9,499 bases of DNA from Comamonadaceae bacterium (GTDB lineage: Bacteria > Pseudomonadota > Gammaproteobacteria > Burkholderiales > Burkholderiaceae): NCBI GenBank assembly GCA_947505915.1, contig CANNNH010000046.1, forward strand, positions 1-9,499, given 5' to 3'. Each line of letters begins with the position of its first letter. The first letter of the stretch is position 1. Below, in pieces: positions 1-7,128 of the stretch. The notes beneath the pieces were generated by a model that saw only the letters and a list, made by a program, of their open reading frames with translations, did not search any database and was not told where the DNA came from. The position numbers and the translations under genes are program-made.

Positions 1-753
1 GTGAGCCTTGCGGTGCAGGAAGAAGCGCGCCAGCGCGGCTTTCAGATTTTTGACGCCACCTGCCCGCTGGTCTCTAAAGTGCATGTCGAAGTGGCCAAAC
101 TTCACAAAGAAGGCTACGAATTCATCATGATCGGCCACAAGGGCCACCCGGAAGTCGAGGGCACCATGGGTCAGCTCGACAGCGGCATTCACCTGGTGGA
201 GGACGTGGCCGACGTGGCGCGCATCCAACCTTCTCAAACCACACTGCTGGCGGTGGTCACGCAGACCACGCTGAGCGTGGATGACGCCGCCGAGATCAGC
301 GCGGCGGTGAAAGCACGCTTTCCGCAGGTGCGCGAGCCCAAGCAGCAAGACATTTGCTACGCCCCCCCAAACCGCCAGGACGCCGTCAAGGTCATGAGCC
401 CGCAGGTGGATGTACTCATTGTGGTCGGCAGCCCGACCAGCTCCAACAGCAACCGCCTGCGCGAGCTCGCTGCCAAGCTGGGCACCGAAGCCTACATGGT
501 GGACGACGCCAGCGAGCTCCAGGAAAGCTGGTTCGAGGGTCGCAACCGCGTAGGCCTGACGGCCGGTGCATCAGCGCCTGAGGTGCTGGTCAAGGCGGTG
601 ATAGACCGTATCCGCGCGCTGGGCGCGGTGTCTGTGCGCAAGATGGACGGTATCGAAGAAACCATCAAGTTCCCGCTGCCCAAGGGCTTGCGCATGAACA
701 GCGAACAGACGCTGGAAGCCGACGGCAGCCGCCGGCACGAATCCGGCCACTGA
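1..753 (+). CDS. ispH: 4-hydroxy-3-methylbut-2-enyl diphosphate reductase (IspH/LytB), 5'-truncated by window edge
   Basis: IspH is the last enzyme of the MEP isoprenoid pathway. This cytosolic [4Fe-4S] protein reduces HMBPP to IPP and DMAPP. The visible 250 residues cover roughly the C-terminal three quarters of a family about 310-330 residues long. The window opens on a GTG that is almost certainly the internal valine of the family's 'HGVS' stretch, not a start codon. Visible landmarks are DATCPLV with the second cluster cysteine (residue 21), GHKGHPEVEGTMGQ (residues 45-58, with the substrate-binding His and Glu), TQTTLS (87-92), DICYAPPNRQ with the third cluster cysteine (119), the SSNSNRL phosphate-binding loop (147-153) and GLTAGASAPE (185-194). 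The first cluster cysteine lies outside the window. The protein ends with the usual KFPLPKGLR segment and a short polar tail. The stop TGA is 30 nt before serS. The identification is secure; only the 5' end is missing. Confidence 0.97.
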   Translation: MSLAVQEEARQRGFQIFDATCPLVSKVHVEVAKLHKEGYEFIMIGHKGHPEVEGTMGQLDSGIHLVEDVADVARIQPSQTTLLAVVTQTTLSVDDAAEISAAVKARFPQVREPKQQDICYAPPNRQDAVKVMSPQVDVLIVVGSPTSSNSNRLRELAAKLGTEAYMVDDASELQESWFEGRNRVGLTAGASAPEVLVKAVIDRIRALGAVSVRKMDGIEETIKFPLPKGLRMNSEQTLEADGSRRHESGH

Positions 754-771
754 AGCAGGGGGCCAAGCCCT

Positions 772-2118
<1,347 letters not shown>

Positions 2119-2149
2119 GCCCCCTGCCGGCGGCGCGAAAGCCCCCAGC

Positions 2150-2956
2150 ATGTCGCCGCTCGTGGAAATTTTTTTCGCGAGGCTCGCTGCTGCGTCCGCG
2201 GTACTGGTGCAGGTGCACAGCACCGAAGGCTCGGCCCCGCGCGACGCCGGCGCCTGGATGGCGGTCTTTGCCGATTCATGCCTTGGCACCGTAGGCGGCG
2301 GGCATCTGGAGCAACAAGCCATGGCACGGGCGCATGAACTGCTGGCAGGGCAGGGTGATGAAGCCCCCGAAATCATGCGCATGGCGCTGGGCCCCTCGCT
2401 GGGCCAATGCTGCGGCGGCGTGGTGCATCTGAGTCTGCAGCGTGTCAGCGCCGCCAGCATTCCGGCGTTGCGCCTGAGGCTGGACGCGCAGCGCATGCCG
2501 GTCGCGCTGTTTGGCGGCGGCCACGTTGGCCATGCGCTGGCCGAGGTGCTGGCCCGCCTGCCGGTGGCCCTGCACTGGATCGACAGCCGCGAAGGCATCT
2601 TTCCTGCCGCGCTGCCCGCCCATGTGGTCTGCGAACACTCCGAGCCGGTGCAAGGCGCGGTGGCCAGTCTGGCGCCGGGCTCGCGCGTGCTGATCATGAG
2701 TTTCAGTCACGCCGAAGACCTGGACGTGCTGGCCCAGTGCCTGGCGCGCCAGCGCACGCAAGGTGACTTGCCCTACATCGGCCTGATCGGCAGCCAAACC
2801 AAATGGGCGACCTTCCGGCACCGGCTCGAAGCGCGTGGCTTCAGCGCCGAAGAACTCGCCCACGTCACCTGCCCGATCGGCGTGCCCGGCATTGAAGGCA
2901 AGGAGCCCGAGGTGATTGCGGTGGCGGTGGCCGCGCAGTTGCTGCAAGGCCGGTAG
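2150..2956 (+). CDS. xdhC: Xanthine dehydrogenase accessory protein XdhC
   Basis: XdhC binds the molybdenum cofactor, protects it during sulfuration and hands it to the xanthine dehydrogenase XdhB subunit; it is not part of the final enzyme. The 268 residues show the two-domain family architecture. The N-terminal XdhC/CoxI domain contains GSAPRDAG (about 28-35), GTVGGGHLEQ (about 46-55) and the LGQCCGG cysteine motif (about 84-90), implicated in cofactor binding. The C-terminal Rossmann-like domain has LFGGGHVGHALAEVL (about 122-136), DSREGIFP and the closing YIGLIGSQTKWATF and CPIGVPGIEGKEPEVIAVAV motifs. Length and motifs look complete. It is an orphan here: xdhA and xdhB do not precede it, and housekeeping serS ends 31 nt upstream. 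No good Shine-Dalgarno precedes the ATG, so translation may depend on coupling or on another signal. A related CoxI/XdhC-family maturation role is the alternative, but the neighbouring urate oxidase gene favours xanthine dehydrogenase. Confidence 0.93.
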   Translation: MSPLVEIFFARLAAASAVLVQVHSTEGSAPRDAGAWMAVFADSCLGTVGGGHLEQQAMARAHELLAGQGDEAPEIMRMALGPSLGQCCGGVVHLSLQRVSAASIPALRLRLDAQRMPVALFGGGHVGHALAEVLARLPVALHWIDSREGIFPAALPAHVVCEHSEPVQGAVASLAPGSRVLIMSFSHAEDLDVLAQCLARQRTQGDLPYIGLIGSQTKWATFRHRLEARGFSAEELAHVTCPIGVPGIEGKEPEVIAVAVAAQLLQGR

Positions 2957-2961
2957 CCCGC

Positions 2962-2986
2962 ATTTCTCGTCTGAGATAATTTTCCC
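2962..2986 (+). promoter_or_regulatory. Extended -10 promoter with overlapping inverted repeat, upstream of metal-uptake cluster
   Basis: TGAGATAAT at 2972-2980 fits an extended -10 element (TGnGATAAT), and its hexamer ends six bases before the ATG at 2987. It overlaps an imperfect inverted repeat: ATTTCTC (2962-2968), spacer GTCT, then GAGATAAT (2973-2980), symmetric except for one bulged T. A repressor bound there would cover the -10 element, as expected for a metal-responsive operator. The regulator cannot be named from the sequence; the element resembles no specific Fur or CueR/CopR consensus well enough to assign. Confidence 0.4.
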
Positions 2987-3346
2987 ATGAATGCATTGAG
3001 AAACTCCAGAACTGCCGCCCGCCTGGTGCTGGTCTGGTTTGCGTTTTTCATCGGTGTTGCCACCGCTTCGCCCATCGTTCAGCCGGCCGACATACAGATG
3101 GTTTGTTCAGCTGCCGGTGGTATGAAACTGGTCATCGCGGGTGAGGACGGCGCGGACATCAAAGTGTCAACCGGCATGGACTGCCCTTTGTGCGCAGCGG
3201 CTGCCGGCCCCGGACCTGCCAACAAATTTTTATTTTTAAAACCGTCCCCTCTGGCGCATGCGCTGCAATCCATTGCAGCGGCTCACATTGCGCTTGTCTC
3301 AGCACCGCCGCTTCCCGCGCGCGGACCGCCTTCTCTCTTTCTCTGA
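2987..3346 (+). CDS. DUF2946-like small exported protein, first gene of putative copper-uptake cluster
   Basis: This 119-residue protein starts with a signal peptide or single hydrophobic anchor: basic MNALRNSRTAAR, hydrophobic LVLVWFAFFIGVA, and a possible signal peptidase site near ATAS (about residue 28). The mature part has a cysteine at 40 and the motif MDCPLC (64-69, Met-x-Cys-x2-Cys), plus His91 and His100. It ends in a proline-rich ARGPPSLFL tail. A short exported protein with an xCPLC motif and a C-terminal ARGPP-type tail is how I recognise DUF2946. Family members often sit beside TonB-dependent receptors and copper genes, and a receptor gene follows here after 147 nt. Metal binding by the Cys/Met motif is inference. 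The ATG has no Shine-Dalgarno and lies 6 nt after a -10-like hexamer, so the mRNA may be leaderless. The start is supported by the signal peptide beginning right there. Confidence 0.75.
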   Translation: MNALRNSRTAARLVLVWFAFFIGVATASPIVQPADIQMVCSAAGGMKLVIAGEDGADIKVSTGMDCPLCAAAAGPGPANKFLFLKPSPLAHALQSIAAAHIALVSAPPLPARGPPSLFL

Positions 3347-3493
3347 TTTTCAAGCATGCCGGGCGCTGACGCGCCGGGTCTGGCCAGGTCGGTGCGCGCC
3401 CGTCGCCGGGCGCTTGCCTGCCTGTTCCCCCAAAAGCCAGAGACGGGCAGTCTACTGACGGGCCCGAAAGAGATTTAAAGAAAGCAAAGAAAA
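3347..3493 (+). promoter_or_regulatory. Structured 147-nt leader of the TonB receptor gene
   Basis: The gap between the DUF2946 gene and the receptor gene has no ORF of its own but is rich in secondary structure. A perfect 7-bp GC hairpin, GCGCCCG / CGGGCGC, lies at 3396-3402 / 3407-3413 with loop TCGC. A smaller hairpin GGCGC-TGAC-GCGCC lies just upstream (about 3362-3375). Two exact copies of GACGGGC (3442-3448 and 3457-3463) flank CAGT-CT-ACTG (3448-3457). GCCCGTC at 3398-3404, inside the first hairpin, is the exact complement of both copies. The last 25 nt before the ATG are purine-rich (AAAGAAAG) and may act as a weak ribosome binding site. No U-run follows the hairpins, so a simple terminator is not supported. 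Whether this is an RNA switch, an operator or incidental GC-rich sequence is open. Confidence 0.35.
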
Positions 3494-5470
3494 ATGAAAA
3501 AATTCAAACTCACCCCGCTTGCGGCGGTCAGCTTGTTGCTCAGCGCCAGTGCGCTTGCACAGCAAACATCGACACCGACATTGCAAGAAATCGTGGTGAC
3601 AGCAAGCCCGATCATCGAGTCCAACAACGTGGACAATTTCTCCGGCTTCACAACCCGGGTCACTGATGCACAAGTGCGGGACTTGGGCGCACTGGACTTG
3701 GCCGCCGCACTGCGCATGACGCCCGGCGTGCAGATTTCGCGCTATAACGAGGTGGGCTCTTACAGCGGAAGTGAAGGCGGCACGGTTTACATCCGTGGAA
3801 TGGGTGTCAGCCGCCCAGGCAGCGAAATCAAAACTTATCTCGATGGTTTGCCGGTCTACATGGGCATCTGGAGCCATCCGCTGATGGACCTGCTGCCGCT
3901 CAATGGTGTTCAGTCGATTGACATTCAAAAAGGTGCGCAGCCGCAAGTTAGCGGTAACAATTTCGGCGCCATCCATCTCAGTACCAAAAAAGCCAGCAAA
4001 GACGGGCTGAGTGCTGAAGCCCTCGTATCCCTGGGATCATTCGGCACGCAAACTGCGCAGGCACATCTGCTGGGCAAGAAGGAGGGGCTGGATGTCATGC
4101 TTGCCGCCGGCCATGTCAGCTCGAACGGCGATCGCCCCAATTCGGATGGCAACCTGAGCAATGCCATCGGACGCATTGGCTTGCAATTAAACAAGGCGTG
4201 GTCAGTGGGTGCCAGCTTTTTGGCCGTGAACAACGAGGCGGGTGACCCGGGTCACAACCTCTATCCAACCAGTTCCAGCGGCGCAATGATTGCGGGTGCC
4301 TGGGCCCAATCAAATGGCGTGGCGCGCAACGATTCAAAGACCAACATGCTCGCAGTTTCCGTCAACCATGTGCACGGTGATTGGCGCGGTGAATTCAAGG
4401 TCTATGAGAACCAGGGACACAACGACCTGCGCAATGACCCTACCTGGGGAACTTTTAAGACCAGTTTCAAAATGAGCGGTATTCGCTGGAAAGAAGCTTT
4501 CACCCCTTGGGCTGGCGGCGCCGTCACGGCGGGTGCTGACCATGAAAACGTTCGGGGTGTCGTGGAGGGCCCTCACGTGGGCGGATCCATGGGCGCACAG
4601 GGTTCGGCTGATATTCCCGCCTTCAAGCTGACCTCTGCCCATGTCGGTTTTTCTCAGCAGGTGAATGTGTCAGCCGGCTGGGTGATGGTGCCTTCGCTCG
4701 GTGTTCGTGTGTATGACAGCAACTTTTATGCGTCCCGGTCTGCCCCGCACGTGGGCGTGTCTTTGGTGTCTGAAAAATTAACCGTTTATGCCAACCACGC
4801 CAAAGGTATTCTGTACCCTGGGGCTGAAACCTACAGCCTGACAAAAGCCATGCCTTTTGCGTTTGCATCTGGCAGCGGATGGAACACCCTGGTGCCGACA
4901 GAAAACACGCATCAGGAAGTGGGCGTGAAGTGGGACATGGCCCCCGGCACGCATTTGGACGCCAGTGTGTTCGATGACCTGATCAGCAAACGCTACACAT
5001 GGAGCGGGTACAACACGTCGGCTTCGGGTGTCTGGGCCAATACTTATCCTGACTACCGCATCAGGGGCGCAGAGTTGTCTTTGAAGCACCAGGTGAACGC
5101 CCGATGGTCTGTGTTCGGGGGCGTGACTTTGCTGGACCCTTCGATCAGCAATTTGCCTTATGCGCCCCAAACGGCCGTGTCTGTCGGCGTGGCCGGCCGG
5201 GTTCAGGCTTATCGCCTCAATCTGGATGCGCAGCATCAAGCCGGCATGTTTTCGCAGCGGCAAGACCGGGGTTTGGGCGACAACAACCCGCAGGCCGTTG
5301 GTGCGTTCACCGTGGCCAATGCCCGCATTGCCCGTCCGATGGCAAGCCTGGGAAAACAAGGCGAAGTGTTTGCCGCCATCAACAACATCTTTGATGCCAG
5401 CTACCAATACAACGCAGGCTATCCCATGCCCGGGCGCAATGTGCGCATCGGCTTGATGGCCAGCTTCTGA
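3494..5470 (+). CDS. TonB-dependent outer-membrane receptor, probably for copper or another metal complex
   Basis: This 658-residue receptor would import a ligand across the outer membrane using TonB/ExbBD energy. A signal peptide covers residues 1-22 (MKK..., hydrophobic core, cleavage after ALA). The TonB box is LQEIVVTAS (30-38). The plug domain (about 41-165) shows LAAALRMTPGVQISR, GTVYIRGMG, KTYLDGLPVYMG and the closing KGAQPQVSGNNFGAIHLSTKK. The beta-barrel then runs to a C-terminal NNIFDASYQYNAGYPMPGRNVRIGLMASF, ending in the phenylalanine that outer-membrane barrels use for BAM insertion. Length is normal to short for the family and nothing appears broken. A Met/His group in the plug (M123, H128, M131, in VYMGIWSHPLMD) could bind a soft metal, but that is inference. 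It lies between a DUF2946-like gene and a His-tailed exported protein gene 14 nt downstream, the context that suggests copper. Siderophore, heme or cobalamin ligands remain possible. Base composition looks less GC-rich by eye than in the flanking genes. Confidence 0.9.
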   Translation: MKKFKLTPLAAVSLLLSASALAQQTSTPTLQEIVVTASPIIESNNVDNFSGFTTRVTDAQVRDLGALDLAAALRMTPGVQISRYNEVGSYSGSEGGTVYIRGMGVSRPGSEIKTYLDGLPVYMGIWSHPLMDLLPLNGVQSIDIQKGAQPQVSGNNFGAIHLSTKKASKDGLSAEALVSLGSFGTQTAQAHLLGKKEGLDVMLAAGHVSSNGDRPNSDGNLSNAIGRIGLQLNKAWSVGASFLAVNNEAGDPGHNLYPTSSSGAMIAGAWAQSNGVARNDSKTNMLAVSVNHVHGDWRGEFKVYENQGHNDLRNDPTWGTFKTSFKMSGIRWKEAFTPWAGGAVTAGADHENVRGVVEGPHVGGSMGAQGSADIPAFKLTSAHVGFSQQVNVSAGWVMVPSLGVRVYDSNFYASRSAPHVGVSLVSEKLTVYANHAKGILYPGAETYSLTKAMPFAFASGSGWNTLVPTENTHQEVGVKWDMAPGTHLDASVFDDLISKRYTWSGYNTSASGVWANTYPDYRIRGAELSLKHQVNARWSVFGGVTLLDPSISNLPYAPQTAVSVGVAGRVQAYRLNLDAQHQAGMFSQRQDRGLGDNNPQAVGAFTVANARIARPMASLGKQGEVFAAINNIFDASYQYNAGYPMPGRNVRIGLMASF

Positions 5471-5484
5471 GAAAGACCTGCCCC

Positions 5485-5997
5485 ATGAAAAAACTTCCAT
5501 TTCCATCTCTGCTGCTGGCTGCAGTACTTGCGTGGACCAGCGCTAGCGGGTTTGTGCAGGCAGCTGCACCGGCCAAAGAAGCGGCCACACATGCAGCCGT
5601 GACTGAAGACAAAGCAATTGCACATGTCTTGAAAAAGCAGTTTGAAAAGCCGGATGCGCCGCTCCAGGTTGCGCCTGTTTCTGTCGAGGGCGACTATGCC
5701 GTGGCCGGCTGGATTCAGCACGGGCGCGGCGGCCGGGCTTTGCTGAAAAAAGAAAAAGCGCAGTGGACCATTCAGCTGTGCGGCGGCGATGGTCTCCTGC
5801 AGGCCAGCGCACTGAGCATGACCGGCATGTCTCAGGCGGCCGCCGGCCGGCTGGCTGCGAAAGTGGCGGCGGCAGAAAAGAAATTGACGGCTGACCAGCG
5901 CCGGCAATTGTCCTTGTTTGACGGAATCGTCAAGGTGGAAGGTGGCGCTCATGCTGCACATCCACCGGCGCATGGCGCAGGGGCGCATTCCCGATAA
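5485..5997 (+). CDS. Small exported protein with His-rich tail, resembling 'copper uptake system-associated protein'
   Basis: This 170-residue protein has a clear signal peptide (MKKLPFPSLLLAAVLAWTSASGFVQA, about 1-26), so it is periplasmic or secreted. The mature core contains KQFEKPDAPLQVAPVSVEGDYAVAGWIQHGRGGRALLKKE (about 51-90). A single cysteine (99) follows in WTIQLCGGDGLLQAS, and then a long Ala-rich helical stretch (about 108-148). This pattern matches my memory of a proteobacterial family annotated 'copper uptake system-associated protein', found next to TonB receptors; I could not search to confirm it. The C-terminal 15 residues carry four histidines (156, 159, 163, 168) in a flexible Ala/Gly/Pro context, plausible for metal capture. 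The start lies 14 nt after the receptor stop, with GAAAG as a weak Shine-Dalgarno, so the two genes are almost certainly co-transcribed and probably coupled. Exact function unknown; periplasmic hand-off from the receptor is a reasonable guess. Confidence 0.72.
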   Translation: MKKLPFPSLLLAAVLAWTSASGFVQAAAPAKEAATHAAVTEDKAIAHVLKKQFEKPDAPLQVAPVSVEGDYAVAGWIQHGRGGRALLKKEKAQWTIQLCGGDGLLQASALSMTGMSQAAAGRLAAKVAAAEKKLTADQRRQLSLFDGIVKVEGGAHAAHPPAHGAGAHSR

Positions 5998-6015
5998 GGC
6001 TGCCGCGGCGCATCA

Positions 6016-6053
6016 GGCGGGCGTTAGGCCGATAATCTGCGGCCTGACCCGCC
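6016..6053 (+). promoter_or_regulatory. Strong hairpin upstream of the Stealth gene, with GATAAT in its loop
   Basis: GGCGGG (6016-6021) pairs with CCCGCC (6048-6053), and TTAGGCC (6024-6030) pairs with GGCCTGA (6041-6047). This gives 13 bp with one two-base bulge and a ten-base loop. The loop begins with GATAAT (6031-6036), which could be a -10 element for the gene starting at 6060. No U-run follows, so if it terminates the upstream cluster it is not a canonical intrinsic terminator. It could equally be an operator over the promoter. Confidence 0.4.
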
Positions 6054-6059
6054 CGACTG

Positions 6060-7112
6060 ATGCAGACACCTCCTGACGCCCCCATCGACATTGTTTACCT
6101 CTGGGTAGACGGTCAGGACGCGCGCTGGCGGGCCAAGCGGCGCCAGGCTTTGCAAAACCTCAGCGACCCCTGCAGCGTGGCAATTGCGCCCTTTGGCAAT
6201 GTAGAAGGCCGCTTTCGCGACAACGACGAGTTGCGTTACAGCCTGCGCGCGCTGGAGCGCTTCTTTCCGGAGCACGGCCATATCTATATCGTTACCGACG
6301 GCCAGGCGCCGGCGTGGCTGCAGCGCTCTGAGCGGCTGACCGTGGTGGACCACCTGGAACTGATTCCTGCGCAGGCCTTGCCGACTTTTGATTCGGGCAA
6401 CATCGAGTCTTACATTCACCGCATTCCCGGCTTGTCTGAGCGCTACTTTTATTTGAACGACGATGTTTTTTTTGGCGCGCCTGTGAATGTGGACGACTGG
6501 TTCTGGCCCGGTGGCTTTTATGTAGCCTGGTCTGACGAGCCTGAAGTGCTGGGCGAAACACTGCGCGAAGACGCCACTTCCCTAGAGAACGCCAGCCGGC
6601 TGTCGCATCAGTGGCTAAGCCATAAGGCGGCCAGGTCCATGTCCGGCGAGTATCGGTCTATGGCGCCGCTCTACGAAAAAGTCGCACGCACTTTCGCGCA
6701 TTCGCCGCGGCCCATGCTCAAGTCGGTTCTGTTTGAGCTGGAGCACGAAGCGCCTGAGTTGTTTGAAGGCGTTCGCTCCACAGTATTCAGGCGCTGGGAC
6801 AAGCCAACCATCGTGTCTGACTTTGTGCTGCGCTGGGCCTTGGCGCACGACATGGCGCGTGTCAAGGACTATGAGCACAGTTATATATCGACCGGGGCAC
6901 GCGGTCACAGTGTGGAGCTTGAGCAACTGGGATTGGATTTTGGCGCGCTGGATTTCTTTTGCATCAACGACACCACCGACGATGCCCACGCCGAAGACCC
7001 GCGCCTGAAAAAAGTTCAGGCCATGCTGCAGCGCATATTGCCGCGGCCTTCGGAGTTCGAGCGGGTGGCGCAAAGGACATTGCCGCTCGCAGAACTGCAG
7101 TTTTCAAGCTGA
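6060..7112 (+). CDS. Stealth-family protein (putative sugar-phosphate transferase)
   Basis: Stealth proteins, named for capsule-type phosphotransferases and their metazoan GlcNAc-1-phosphotransferase relatives, transfer sugar-1-phosphate from a nucleotide sugar to a glycan. The 350 residues show all four conserved blocks. CR1 is IDIVYLWVDGQD (9-20). CR2 spans about 51-140, from FRDNDELRYSLRALERFFP through IYIVTDGQAPAWL to SGNIESYIHRIPGLSERYFYLNDDVFFG, with the Asp-rich NDDVFFG site. CR3 is about 214-245 (HSPRPMLKSVLFELEHEAPELFEGVRSTVFRR). CR4 is the FCINDTTDD block near residue 305. There is no signal peptide or membrane segment, so it is probably cytoplasmic. The start is supported by CR1 lying only eight residues in. 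No glycosyltransferase, capsule-export or LPS genes adjoin it, so its acceptor is unknown. There is no Shine-Dalgarno; a hairpin sits just upstream. Its stop is 16 nt from the convergent kelch gene. Confidence 0.87.
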   Translation: MQTPPDAPIDIVYLWVDGQDARWRAKRRQALQNLSDPCSVAIAPFGNVEGRFRDNDELRYSLRALERFFPEHGHIYIVTDGQAPAWLQRSERLTVVDHLELIPAQALPTFDSGNIESYIHRIPGLSERYFYLNDDVFFGAPVNVDDWFWPGGFYVAWSDEPEVLGETLREDATSLENASRLSHQWLSHKAARSMSGEYRSMAPLYEKVARTFAHSPRPMLKSVLFELEHEAPELFEGVRSTVFRRWDKPTIVSDFVLRWALAHDMARVKDYEHSYISTGARGHSVELEQLGLDFGALDFFCINDTTDDAHAEDPRLKKVQAMLQRILPRPSEFERVAQRTLPLAELQFSS

Positions 7113-7128
7113 TCTATGACGCTGATCG

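Noticed and set aside
1..3. GTG at the first base as a genuine ispH start
   Set aside because: It aligns with an internal valine of the conserved HGVS segment, and the N-terminal region with the first Fe-S cysteine would be missing; the gene is simply cut by the window edge.
2130..2175. Intrinsic terminator for serS formed by a GC stem and the run of seven T at 2169-2175
   Set aside because: The T-run is nine bases beyond the stem and lies inside the xdhC coding sequence as Ile-Phe-Phe codons.
3396..3413. The GCGCCCG/CGGGCGC hairpin as a terminator after the DUF2946 gene
   Set aside because: It is followed by only two T residues and then a C-rich stretch, so it lacks the U-tract of an intrinsic terminator.
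3347..3493. Cobalamin riboswitch before the TonB receptor
   Set aside because: AGCCAGAGAC at 3435-3444 superficially resembles the AGCCAGGAGACC box, but the other conserved boxes (GGGAA, GCAACTGT-like core) are missing and the leader is shorter than usual.
4778..5506. 242-codon minus-strand open frame opposite the receptor gene
   Set aside because: Its composition is typical of an antisense shadow and the receptor on the other strand is complete with clear family motifs.
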